From Prunella strophiata (taxonomy: Eukaryota > Chordata > Aves > Passeriformes > Prunellidae), in assembly GCA_036583965.1 (NCBI GenBank), contig JAZBQD010000027.1:6673187-6737186 (forward strand): a stretch of 64,000 nt of DNA, read 5' to 3'. Below, one piece after another: positions 12,600 through 23,799 of this stretch; position 1 is the first letter of the stretch; each line of letters starts with the position of its first letter. The position numbers were made by a program, and so were the translations under genes. A model generated the notes under the pieces. It worked only from the letters and a program-made list of their open reading frames with translations, was not told where the DNA came from and searched no databases.

Positions 12600-13980
12600 T
12601 CCCATTTCTGCCATCCACCCTGTCACTCACAGCTGCCAAGGCTCTTTTACCTCTGCTGCCCCATTTATTTAACAGTGAGAGTAACTGGATGACTGCAAGA
12701 GTTTGCCCGGAAATAAAATAGACTCTCTAATTAGAAGAGTCTAAAAATGATGAGATCATCCAACCAGGTATGACTCAGAAGCCACTAAGTGGAATCCTCT
12801 GGCCCACTTTATGTAGGGGAACTTGCATCCTCTGAAAACATGTCAGTCTTCTCAGATGCAATAATTTTTGTTTTCTGTATCTGTTTTTAGAAGCTGCGTA
12901 TTTCTCCAGCCCTACATTTTTCCAATTATTTAATTAATGCTTTTTAATCTCAAATACTCTTTGTAAAAATATTGATTTGAAACAGCTTTCCAATGTAGAC
13001 TGTAATTATTTTTAAAAAATTTTTGGTCATACAAAAGATGTTTTCTTGCATTGTTCTAGCAACATATAAAAGGAGTGGGTTGAATTGATAAGGCAGTGGT
13101 TTTTTACTAGATATTATTCTATTCTTTCAGACAGTGACTGACAATATGCAACTTTTAAAAAATGAAAATGTTAAATGATTTTAACCTTTTAAAGACATTT
13201 TTCTAAGAACGACTATGCCACAACAGATGGAGCAAACCAGGCAAGCATTGTACAAATATTTGATAGTCTTTTCTGAGTAAATTTTGTTTGTCTTTTAAAC
13301 TAAGATAAAGAATACTCTCTGTAAGACTTGGTTGTGCAGACACCTTAATCTCCTTTTCTTTCAAATTGCATATTACTAATAAGTCACAAATTTTTTAGTG
13401 GTAGGTTATTTTATAAAAATTTGCTTGTATTTGCCAATGCTTTAATGGATCCATAAAATACAAATCCTCATTGCAGTTTAACCATCAGTCATGTGTACAA
13501 AAATCCTTTAATGTTACCCTGCCTAGATGCTAAAATAAGGAGGAAATTACATATTTAAAACCAAAACAAGCCAACAGGGTTCAAAAATTGCATCAGCCTC
13601 CATTTGTTTATATGAGCATGAAAGAGAAGAGGGGGAGACTTATCCTTTGGGACTGTAAATGGCACCTCCTGCTGCGGTATTAAATTTACCATTTGCAACC
13701 TCCTGTGCTTCTCTGAGGATAGAGGGTGGTGCCTGACTTCTTGGCGCCAGCGAGTCAGCAAAGGTGTCTGAGAGCTGCAGACACGAGGTGGGGGTGCTTG
13801 CTCAACCTTGCTCCAGCTCAGCCCCACCAGGGACAGCCAGCTGATCCCCCCGACCCCACCCAGGAGAGCCAGCAGGCTCCACAAGCAGTTTAGGGCTTTA
13901 ATAATTTACATATCCTCAGTTCATCTCCCTTACCAGCAGCCAATTCGTTGGGGAATATTCATACTGCTTTGATACATAGA
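12600..13980. other. Noncoding DNA with a short GC-rich patch
   Basis: Mostly AT-rich unique-looking sequence. The exception is 13670-13880, which is GC-rich and contains TTGGCGCCAGCGAG at about 13740, a local palindrome with CpGs. The patch is not long enough to call a CpG island and carries no recognisable gene. A minus-strand frame of 109 codons over it shows no domain. Confidence 0.5.
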
Positions 13981-13981
13981 T

Positions 13982-14082
13982 ACACACACACACACACATA
14001 TATCTATATATCTATATCTATATCTATATCTATATCTATATCTATATATATCTATATATATATATATATAATTTTTTTTTTT
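13982..14082. repeat. Compound microsatellite (CA)n-(TATATC)n-(TA)n-Tn
   Basis: About nine CA dinucleotides pass directly into an array of TATATC hexamers, then TA dinucleotides and a T run. The change from CA to TA to TATATC suggests growth by slippage with point changes. The minus-strand frame of alternating Tyr-Ile/Arg-Tyr residues here is purely a translation of the repeat. The locus is likely length-polymorphic. Confidence 0.95.
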
Positions 14083-16239
14083 AATATACTGATCAATTAG
14101 CAGGGGAAGTAATGGGGTCACGGGATAGCAGGTGTGACTATTAATCTTTGTTCTTGAGCAAAGAAATCTTTGTTCTTACTTCTGCAAATATTTCTCAGGG
14201 CAAAGAAATACAGAGCAGAAAGTGTGGGTTTTTTTGGTATTTTTTTTTCTGTTTTCTGATGTTGTTTTGCATTTCTATAAGCTTTCAGCCAAACACCTGA
14301 TATTTTGATCATCAAGAATCTGACCCTACAAGCATGTGTTTAAGAGGGTTGAAACAGGATTGCTCATGTGAGTAAACTTATTCACAGACATAAATCTTTG
14401 CAGGATTGGGGTCCTTAATGATTTAGGACAAAGCACCAGTGGGGAAAAAATGTTTATTCTGTTGCACCTGCATGATGCAGCAGATATTGTGAGAGCACCA
14501 TTAGCTACTTAACGTACCAGCTAATGACTGGCAGCCTTGAAGGAATGTCTCTGAGCTCTGGGCAGCCTGGTCCATGTGGGTTAATGATTCCAAATGGCTT
14601 AGACAGTCTATGGGAGCACTGGAGACAGCTTTGCAGCCAAGCAGAGCTTAAATAGCCCCACATCACAACACCATTAGATGCTGGAATGACATGAGGAGAA
14701 TTGTTGGCTCACCCTTGAATTGATATTAATGCAAGGAAAGGAAAAAAATCTTGTCTAGCTCATGAAGGGCTTTTTTTCCTCCCTCTAAGCACATAACCAC
14801 AGTGAATCTGCATGTGTTCTGGTGGGTTAATAGTGATATATTCCTACTGTCCATCTAACCCTCCTTTGCATAATTATATTCTTTCTCCCAAATGAGAAGA
14901 GAAAACCTATGAAATCTATCACCATGTCACCCACTAGTATGAAAGAGAAATCTAGATAAGAGTGTTTGTAAGAACTGCTGCTGTGCCAGATTTTTCTTTA
15001 GGGTGTAGCCACAGAAAAATAGGGTAAGAGGAGAAAAGCAAAGGATAGAAAACAAAAATGATCCTGGAATACATCAAAGATACGGCAGAGAAACAAAGAA
15101 TAGAAGGAAATACTTTAAAAAATTAAGATCAAATGCCAGGTCTAGTTTTTACCACAAAGCACCAAGCTGATTTTTCATAAAATAAAAGAAGTCCCTGAAT
15201 TGAGAAATATGTGTCTCTCTTAGATTGGATTGTGCAGTGAACAGTATCAAGAACTAAGCAATAATAAATCATCAGGCTGTATGTCAGAGTGAGCACTACA
15301 AGATAAACCCCTGTTGGAATTGTCATGAAGGTGACCTTATGAGCAACTACAGAAATACTAAAAAATAAAATAAAATAAAACAAACAAACCAAAAAATTTC
15401 AATCTTTCCCTTTAAAACTCTGAAGCAAATCTATTCATGCTTTGTCTTTCACTACATTTGCTATTTTAATTTGCTGTTTATTAAATGAAATATTGGTCTA
15501 TCTAGGGAACACTGCATGATAAAATTATTGAAGATGCTGCTGGTGCAAAGCTATTTGTAGCAAATGAAACCCTGCTGTGTGCAATTCAGAAGATCATATT
15601 GAACAGTCCAGATAGCAGCATCTGTGGATAGCTCTTAAGGCTTTAGACTTGCTTTAGTTAGCTTGTTTGTTTTTATCCTGTGCTATTGATCTGGGCTTCA
15701 TCATATGTGTGTGTGGGGAATGGCTTTTCTGATGCCAGGAACATATTTGGAGGCAGGTCAAGTGAATTGAAGAGAGGCATAAAATCTGCTGATTCCTAGA
15801 AGATGTCAACACATGACAGAAAGAGCCTAGAGAGTGGGAGACCTCTTAAACAGGTATTGACATTGCCCAGAAATTTGCAGCATAAAAGGGGGAAGAGCAG
15901 TTCTGTCTGAGGAACAAAGCTTGCACTCTCAGCAATGCCTTTGTGAGCTTTGACAAATAACAGGCTCCCCTTGCATGTGCTCTGAAAGGTGCAGTCACTG
16001 GGAGTTTTTGAACACTGCAGTTAAGGCTGGAGGATAAATAATGCTACAAGTACAGAATGTTTTACTCATTACACATGTCAAAACTATAACAAAAAATAAA
16101 TCCCCACACTGCCAGATAACATGTCATTCAGACTGATTCAGTACCCTCTGGACTGTGCTGAAAAAGGGATGTAAAAAAAAAAGGAAAATAAAGAAAGAAC
16201 CATTTTAGCTGTTGAGAAGAAACAGGAATACTGAGCTAT
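14083..16239. other. Noncoding DNA, (AAAAT)n at 15359-15397
   Basis: No gene or transposon is recognised. The only structured piece is a short AAAAT-type pentanucleotide repeat that grades into CAAA repeats at 15359-15397. The open frames are short and without features. Confidence 0.55.
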
Positions 16240-16382
16240 ACCCTGTTTCTCTGCTACAGGTCTCTTGTGTGACCTTGGGCAAACCATTTATCTCCCTGTA
16301 CCTCACTCACTCATCTATGATAAAATAGAAGTAGCAGTCACTTCTCCTCTAATAGGGATTTGGGTCCTCAGGATAAATGGAC
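16240..16382 (+). mobile_element. MIR SINE, diverged
   Basis: The core TGTGTGACCTTGGGCAAA at about 16267-16284 is the hallmark of MIR, a tRNA-derived SINE that spread before amniotes diversified. Around it the order also fits MIR: a CTCTGCYAC-like stretch before it, then CTCCCTGTACCTCACT, TCATCTATGATAAAAT, and a diverged CCTCTAATAGGGATTTGGG stretch ahead of an AGGATAAATG-like end. The tRNA-like 5' head is not recognisable. The element is old, and no function is implied, although MIR copies this well kept in birds are sometimes under constraint. Confidence 0.75.
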
Positions 16383-17109
16383 AAGCCTGGATAGTGCAGT
16401 CATCATGGGACACTGTAAAGAGGATATTTCAGATGCCAAAGTGGCTCCCATCCACTCAGGAGAGCCTCATCTGGCTCTGTGAAGAGCAACTTTGGGTATT
16501 TCTGCATTTGTGCCATGCCTTATCTATAAAGTGGATAAACTGTGTATGGTTTAATTGATCATTGGCTGCAGTATTTTAGCATCTCCAGGGCTGCTTAGAG
16601 GCTTGATTAATATTTAAAAAGCTCTTTAGGATCTTGAGATGGAAAGCTTTTATTGAAACAGAAAGAACTCATTGCTACCACTCCTTGAAGGTATTGTTTT
16701 CAAGGTTTGTTTTGATACAGTCTGCAACTAAAATGTCTTATCAGGAGCCTTGCATCATTGCAGGATAGAGTGCAGTCTAAAACCCTTGTAGCGTGACATT
16801 TTTTTCATCCTTATATTCAATAATAAATGGTTACATGACAAAAATGTCCTAATCAGGACAAAACAAAGCTTTGTAGTCTTAATAGAGACACTGTTAAGAG
16901 TGAGCTGCTCTTGCACAAATAGGTATTCAGTTTGTACCTGTGGGATCTGAGGGAAACCTGTGCTCTGTGCCACATCTGAGGTAATGTCATGGTAATTGTC
17001 AAGGGCTGATTTAAGACCTCCCATGGATTCCTCTGTTCACCTCTCCAAAAAGCCTTCTTAAATGGCTGTCTCTGGGTAGGATGCATGGATCCCACTGTAG
17101 CACTTATCT

Positions 17110-17295
17110 GGTGGCTTTAAACTGTAAGAGGGTAGGTTTAGATGAGATGTTGGGGAGAAATTCTTCCCTGTGAGTGTGGTGGGACACTGGAACAGGATTC
17201 CCTGAGAAGCTGTGGCTGCCCCATCCGTGGAAGTGTTCAAGGCCAGGTTGGATGGGGCTCTGAGTAGCCTGGTCTTGTGGAAGGTGGCTCCTGAC
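17110..17295 (+). mobile_element. CR1 LINE, left part (split by LTR 2)
   Basis: Starting around GGCTTTAAACTG, this follows the 3' untranslated part of bird CR1 in order: AGAGGGTAGGTTTAGATGAG, GAAATTCTTCCCTGTGAG, GACACTGGAACAGG, AGAAGCTGTGGCTGCCCCAT, GTTCAAGGCCAGGTTGGATG, and GCCTGGTCTTGTGGAAGGTG. It stops at the LTR at 17296 and resumes at 17922. The 5' end is truncated, as is typical for CR1. The match is good enough to suggest one of the younger avian subfamilies, but I cannot name it. Confidence 0.92.
17290..17295. repeat. Target-site duplication, left copy, of LTR 2
   Basis: CCTGAC abuts the LTR start and recurs exactly at 17916-17921. It is CR1 sequence that was duplicated on integration. 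Confidence 0.92.
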
Positions 17296-17698
17296 TGTCA
17301 GAACCCAGCACATCCCTCTGGCTGCCCTGGATGGCTCCAGCCCCTGGCAGGGGGCTCAAACTGCCCTGGCACAGAGCCCAAGACCCCTGTGCCTTTGATT
17401 TTGATTCATAGAAAAAATTACCAACCTTCTATGAAGAGTTGCAAGACACAAAAATTAAGTAGAGTAATAATTAGCTTATCACAGAGTGAAAAAGTAGAAT
17501 TTTGGGGTTTGTTAGAATAAGGGTTCAGGGGTAAAGATGGAGGAATTTGGGCATGTTCTGTCCTTCTTTCTTCTTCACAGCCTCCATCTTCTGGGTGATG
17601 GTGGCACTTTTGGACTGGTTTAGAGTAGAGTTGGACTGTGTAACATAAGATGATAGGTATTGGAAAATAACTATAAATAATGTACAGGTAGTTTTTAG

Positions 17699-17707
17699 TA
17701 TAAAAAG
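17699..17707 (+). promoter_or_regulatory. TATA box of LTR 2
   Basis: TATAAAAAG is a consensus TATA element in the expected place at the U3/R border. Transcription would be expected to start about 25-30 bp downstream, near 17728-17735, and to read toward 18 kb. Of the three copies only this one keeps the unmutated box. Confidence 0.7.
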
Positions 17708-17798
17708 ACAACACCACCCAGAGGTGGGCAGTGTGCCTGGGACTGACCTGCTGAACAGACCTGGGCTGGTCAGGGAGAAAATTTGTTAGATAAGGAAA

Positions 17799-17804
17799 AA
17801 TAAA
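17799..17804 (+). terminator. Polyadenylation signal of LTR 2
   Basis: AATAAA inside GAAAAATAAACAACC, conserved at the same place in all three copies. It would direct cleavage near 17815-17825 at the R/U5 border. Confidence 0.75.
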
Positions 17805-17921
17805 CAACCTTGAAAACTGCACAAGAAGACTCCTGACTCCTTCAGTTCTTGGGCTGGGACACAGAGACTCTCAAACAGATCAGGGTCATCTCCAGCTCCT
17901 GAGAGACCCCTGACACCTGAC

Positions 17922-17983
17922 CATGACAGGGGGGTTGCCATGAGATGATCCTTTAGGTCCCTTCCAACCCAAACCATTCTATG
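17922..17983 (+). mobile_element. CR1 LINE, right part and 3' end
   Basis: After the second CCTGAC the CR1 continues with CATGACAGGGGGGTTGCCAT, then a stretch close to GATCCTTTAGGTCCCTTCC and the terminal ACCATTCTATG. The two halves join without loss once the LTR and one duplicate are taken out. The end at 17983 is the usual CR1 terminus. Confidence 0.92.
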
Positions 17984-20900
17984 TTTTTTTCAGTGGGTTC
18001 ACAAGATAAGTCTGTTGTTTGACAGGAACCGAGGAATTTTATGTATTTGTCAAATCCTGTGTGTTCTTTTCTAAAAAGAAGTGCTCTCACTGTGTTTAAA
18101 TAAATGACTTAGACAGTGCATTTGTTGGTATAAATCAATGCAACTGTGACTTTGCAGGCTTTACAAATATAGTTAATATATTATGAGATTTTTCTGTTCA
18201 AATAGTAAATGAGTGACAATTTTTGTAAGTGAAATGCCCTTTTCTTCAGTCCAACTGCAGAATAGACATGACTTCTGCTGGGCTTCTTCCCCACTTGCTA
18301 CTGATCTCATTTCTAATAAATACTGTCAGGACAGGGGTTTTTTGTTTTAGCTTAGTGAAATAGGTTCTCTTCAAGACCAGCTCATTTAGCACTGGACCCA
18401 CAGAAAATGAATAGAGCAGAGAAACTGATTTAGATTTATTGTAGCTAAACACTGAGACCTTGGGTGTGGAGAACCAATGCATCAAGGTTATGGCAACAAA
18501 ATGGTACATCAAAAGAACAGTCCCAGAGTCTTCTGAAAAAAACCATCATAATCTGATCCTGGTGGGTGATCTGAGTTTGAAAAGCCAGGCCACTGTTTGT
18601 TATATATTGCCTATCTACAGGTTTAGCCTAGTGCAAGGATGGCAAGGAAATTTCTCCCTGGCTTGTTCACCTGTATTCCTTCTCCATGGAGACTGTGACA
18701 CACAGAAAGTGAGGGACAGCATTTGCCACCTGGTTTGCATTGAGTCAGGAGGTGAAGGAAACATTGAATGGGACTGAAGAACTTGGAAGGGCTCCCAGGT
18801 CCCAGAGTTTGTCCATAGCCATGTAGCTACAAGCATTGATCCTCTCCATTTTTGTCCTGATCTCATTGATAATGTAGCTGGAATTGCTCACTCAGTCTGA
18901 AATTCCAATGGAAAAACACATTTTCCAATTCAGGAAGGCAGAAGTTTGCAAATGTCCATGCAGGGCTGGGAGAGACCACTAATATTTCACAAAAATCTGC
19001 AGAGTCATATTTCCACTGCTGGCAGAGATAACTCTTGCATGTGTGTGTGTTTCTCCTGCTAGCAGAACATCTGGCTGAGATGCAGCTGTGCAGCTCAGAG
19101 CAATTGGGGTGTGTGAGATGGGCTCAGTGCCCCCCTCAGCCCCTCCTGTCACTGCTGGCAGCTTTCTGCAAGCCTCTTCTCAAGGGTCTCTGCTGAGGGA
19201 ACCTCAGAGCCTGCCCCAAGGACCACATTCCAGTGCTGCCTTGTCCTTTTCTCTGGGCTGTGCTTTCCCCTGGTCTAACCTGACTCCTGCTTGCTGCATT
19301 AGCTGTGTGCATCTTGTTCCCAAGGATCATGGGGCATAAATTAGACTTTTCCTGGATGCATGATTTATTAACTTATTTATTAACACAGGAATTGTGCTTG
19401 CACCCCTTCTCAGGTATCTCTTCTATAGAAACAATTGGAATTCTTTCTATCTTTTCTAACTGGTCACATTTTTGAGTTTGCCCTCTGACATTGTGATGCA
19501 GTGGGCTCTGCTGTGGATTCCTGTCTGCATCTTCCTGAAGCAGATGGTGACAGTATGGCAAAGAGAGCAGAATCACTGTGGAATGGTCCTTACAGGCCTC
19601 ACTCTCTATGTTCCTGTGCCATGACTGCCTTTTTTGAAACAGCATGTCACTATTAATTCATCTTCAGCTCAAATAATTTGAAACTCTAACTTTTTTTTTT
19701 AAATTTATTTTATTTATTTATTTTTTTAAAATTAGGATTTAAGTTCTTAACTACTTAGTGATTTTACACTGCATGCATCTACAGCTGGTTATTCACAGGT
19801 ACCATATCTCAAATAGTTTACCCCGTTTTTCTGAGCATTTTTCCAGGTTGCCACAATCACTATGAAATCTGTTTCTGTTTTCTTGATAAACTGTCAGTCT
19901 TTCCAAGTTTCTTGTCATCTGAAGGTGACAGCTACATACCCTGTGATGGTACCATTACAGAAAGTATTGAGCCTAGCAACATTTAGGACAAATCCTTTGC
20001 AGAAACCATGCAGTGATCTTACCTAAATATGGAAAAATGACAGAGGTAATTTCTCTTTGAGCATGATAATCCAAAGAGTTGTGTACCTAACTTGCAGCAG
20101 TTTAATTCATGCCATTGTTAGGCTATCATGTAAGATCACATGGCAAATGTTATTAGATTCAAGGTACAACATTAACTGTTCCTCCCTTATCCACAGAGCC
20201 CATTATCCCATTAACAAATAAATGATGGTTTCTTGGCAAGATGACTTCCTGACAGAATCTTTGTTGGGTGTAACCCATTTCCTTATTATCTTGCAGGCAC
20301 TTATAATATGGTTGATTATTTAATTTGAGAACTTTTCCAGGAAATGAAGCTAATTAATAATATTCCAACTCATTTTAAAAGAATGGAAAATATAATAAAA
20401 ATCTAATCCTTTATTCTACTGCAAGTCTGCCATTAATTTCCAAGGCTAATGTTTAATCTGAGATCTCCTCTCTGAGAGATCTGAGCTCTGAGATCACTTC
20501 CAGCATGGGTTTAAGCAGCCTATGATAACAGGAGACCTGAATTTATAAACTCTTAACTTACCAGAAACCAAATCAGTGGTTGATATGATGTATGATTGTA
20601 TGACTATCCCAAATTATTTTTAAAAACTTATGAGCTCCTGAGTACAACTGGCAAGTCAGGCCAGCTGGAAGAGCTTTGCCAGGCTGTTAAGCCTTTATAA
20701 TTCTCTTCAACTCCCTTTTTTATAGAAGTGATCAAAGTTATTCCCTTGTTTCTGCCAAGGTGACTGGTTGCTGGTGGTGTACTAACTTGGTAGATCAAGG
20801 AAAAAATATTATCTAGTAATACTTCAAAGCTACTACACAGATCAAGAATTTGCTAGGGAAAGGAAGGGAGCTGACCAAATTACAGATATTCCAGGCTTCA

Positions 20901-21607
20901 TGTATCAGCCTTTTCCTCCATGCTGGGAAGGCACTGTGCTGGGCACAGATCCTTCTGGGAAAATGCATCACTGTGGAACTGCTGGAGCCAGACTGAGCTT
21001 TGGGAGCTGAATACAGTGGGTTTGGTGTCCTTACTCATGTCTGACTTGACTGCTATCAGAAACTTACTTTTTTTCTGGTAACTTTTCTTTCAGTGAATTT
21101 TATCTTCAGAAAAACAATGCAGGGACCTGTCTTGCATTGGATGCTGCTAACAGTACTTTCTCTGTATTTTAATAACTTTCTTCTGCTATCTCTCTGCCAA
21201 TAACTGAGCATCTCCTGATCTATTTCTATTCACTTGGTATAAACATTGTAATGATGCCCATGTATCTTCTTAGTCAAGAGCATTATATACCTTTTACATA
21301 CATAGAAAACAAATTTTCCAGAAAGGCAGTGATAAGGGTCGTTTTGTGCTGTATGCTATTTAATCTTCCCCGTGTCAGCTCTGACCCTTGCCGAGGAATT
21401 GAAAAGATGTAAAACAGCAAAAAGTAATTTACCTTCCATTGTTTAGTCCATTCAGCTTTCAGAATCAGATCTAAATGGTTTGCATTAATTACTGTGAAAC
21501 CTCATGAGGTTTGGAGATCTGTCTTTACAGGGTTGCAAAAGATAGAGGCTGCCTCAGCAGAATAAGGGTAGGTTTATTATTTGCCTTTTGGTTACAAACC
21601 TTTTCTA
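17984..21607. other. Noncoding DNA; AT-rich stretch at 20080-20560
   Basis: No gene is recognised. A T/A-rich simple stretch lies at 19691-19730. From about 20080 to 20560 the sequence is rich in TAAT-type homeodomain-like words (AATTAATAAT, ATTAATTTCC, GATTATTTAATTT) and lacks visible repeats, which is the look of many conserved noncoding elements. Conservation cannot be judged from one sequence. A small hairpin, AGATCTC...GAGATCT, occurs near 20463-20484. Confidence 0.4.
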
Positions 21608-21633
21608 TTTTTTTTTTTTTTTTTTTTTTTTTT
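21608..21633. repeat. Poly-T run (26 T)
   Basis: Uninterrupted T run with no adjoining retroposon that I can recognise. Confidence 0.9.
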
Positions 21634-23750
21634 ACAATCAGCAAAAATTGTTTGAAGTTGCCATAGAGGAAAAAAAAAAGTGTATTTAAAGCTGTAGCCT
21701 AATTCTGGTGAACTTAGCAAGGGTTAGTGGTTAAAATATGCAATTTTTGTCTATGTATCTGCACAGAGTAATTTTATTGCAAGAGAAGTCATGGATTGAA
21801 CACTGATTTCTGTTTCTAAGCTATACTCAATGTGTTTACAGCTCCATATTTTGGGAAAGTTTTCTAAGACTAATAAAACTGGCAAGCAGCTCAGCATCGG
21901 CAAAGTGATTACATTTTAAATGAAATGGACTTTCAGTGACGTACTGCTCAAAGTTAGTGGAGACAACTGGCAAATTGAGGGTGGGAGAAGATCAATACAT
22001 AGAATCTACAGAACTTTGAATCTGTTATCCGAATTATTGATTGAGTGGAGAATTAAAGCAGAGATGCAGTGAGTTTAATTCTGCTGTGTGACAGGTGGAA
22101 AATGGGTACATTAATTAGGGAGCCCCAGCAGGAACGTTCTCAGCAGGACTTGTGGTTGCTCCAGGGAATCCTTTAGTAATTCTGCCTCATTTTGTGTTGT
22201 GTTTGATGATGTCATTCTTAAGTCTCATTTTTCTGTGCACTGCACTTTTTAATCTTTAAACATTCTGTCTTGCAGAGCCAGACAATAATCGTGTATAGTG
22301 GACATGAGCAGGGAATCTGGGCAGAACACTTCTGGGTGTTTTAGGATGGCTCTGTCAGATTTCATTCTTCAAAAATCACATATTTTGATAAAAGCAAACT
22401 GCTACCATTTGCTGTGCTTAACAAGCAACAGGCAATCTCTTCTGTAAGTCCTTTTTATTGCAATTCAGAGTTGTCTGCCTTTCCCTCTTGCACGGCAATT
22501 CACTTTGCGTTCACTTATAAAACCTTTGCCACTCTCTTGATTTATTGCTTTCTTAATCTGAAATAAATATAACAACTTAAAATAGCCTGTTGCTTTTTTG
22601 GGTAAGGCAAAATATAGCAAATTGCATGAATGACTGCAGGACTCAGGAATGGGAAGTGACAGAACAAGTGCAGCCCATTACCCAAATGTATCTCAAAGAT
22701 CCACGTGCTATATTGTGATTTCTCTCCTCTCTGGCACAGATTACCCAGAGGTTCTGGCATGAAGCACACCCTCTGGGCCTGTGGCAAGTGCTGTGGCTCT
22801 TCATGGAAGACAGAAGTACTCTGTCCAGCACCAATTCCCATTGGTCTCCAACAGATCAGAGTCAGGCAGCTCTGACTTAGGGAGAATTCGGTCCTAGCTG
22901 TGACAAGAAATGCAAACAAAAATGAAAATTAACACCTAACGCTGTCATGTAATACAAAACTGTCAGAACCAATCCTAAACCCATCAGAATTTACATTCAT
23001 TTGGACTATTTTGAGCATTTTGTGGACATTTTTCCCTTGACTACATTTTTGGTTTCCGTCAGTAAGATTGGTGTCCCAGTTAGTAGACAGGGAGAGGTAA
23101 ACACAGAGACCTTTGAAGTAAATTACTCCCCTGATTTATTTCTGTCTCACCTCTGCAGGAAGTAACATTGCTTCAATTTTTCATCATGATGTTTGAAACA
23201 TTAAAGCCTTAAAGTAGGCATTTAGTTCCCTATTTTCAAAACATTTACTCACAGAGGACTGGGGATTCATGTTTGTTGCCTGAACAACGAGGTGCCTTTC
23301 ATGAGCTGCAACAAGAGAGGGGCTGAAAATTCCCTGCCATTCTCTGGGCAGCTCTCAGGTGGGGTGTCCCAGTGTCCATGGCTAATGAAAATACTTTTTT
23401 TTGATACAGAAAGAGTGGGCTGCCCACATCCAGAGGTGCTTTCATGACCTGCAGCTCCAGGCTGGCTGCTCTGAAGCTGTGAATGAAGTGGCAGCTGCTG
23501 CTCAGACCTTGTCTCTTAAGGTTCAAGGACTCCTTTGTGCAGAACAAGTTTTCCAAGGCTTTAATTTTTAACTTGTCCTAGAGCCACACTCTGGAAATAC
23601 TATGGCTCCAGCTTGTGGGGTTGAGCTGAGCAATCCCCACAGGGGCTGATCTGAGCAGTTTCCACAGTGGGGCTGCTGCAAGGTTGGGGTGCTCACAGGG
23701 CTTCCAGCTCTGGCACAGCCTTCCAGAGCTCCCAGGGGCCCTCCTGCAGC

Positions 23751-23799
23751 ATCACCTGAAACAGGGAGTATGCAAATATCATCTGAAACAGGGAATGTG
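23751..23799. repeat. 27-bp-period direct repeat around an octamer motif
   Basis: Two near-identical 22-bp copies (ATCACCTGAAACAGGGAGTA and ATCATCTGAAACAGGGAATG, each then TG) start at 23751 and 23778. Between them lies TATGCAAATATC, which contains the POU/octamer word ATGCAAAT. The duplication is short and local. Confidence 0.8.

Larger units (their letters stand above)
17296..17915 (+). mobile_element. Solo LTR, ERVK-like, copy 2, inside a CR1
   Basis: This 620-bp LTR has intact termini: it starts TGTCAG and ends CTGACA, a perfect 6-bp terminal inverted repeat. It is flanked by the 6-bp duplication CCTGAC. In plus orientation it has a canonical TATAAAAAG (17699-17707) and AATAAA (17799-17804) about 100 bp later, so U3 is about 430 bp, R about 90 bp and U5 about 95 bp (estimates). 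It is the same family as 11389-12012 and 37281-38217. No internal retroviral sequence remains. It is the best-preserved copy here and the one with an intact core promoter. The U3 holds a short open frame that is shared with the other copies (see findings). Confidence 0.95.

Noticed and set aside
13737..13760. Retroviral primer-binding-site-like word TTGGCGCCAG
   Set aside because: Only the first few bases resemble a PBS. There is no LTR end directly upstream and no retroviral leader after it.
14535..14580. Possible CR1 scrap (CTGGGCAGCCTGGTCC)
   Set aside because: One CR1-like phrase only; the blocks expected before and after it are missing.
11389..17915. LTR 1 and LTR 2 as the two ends of one provirus
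   Set aside because: They are in opposite orientation, each has its own different duplication, and no gag, pol or env lies between; LTR 2 also sits inside a CR1.
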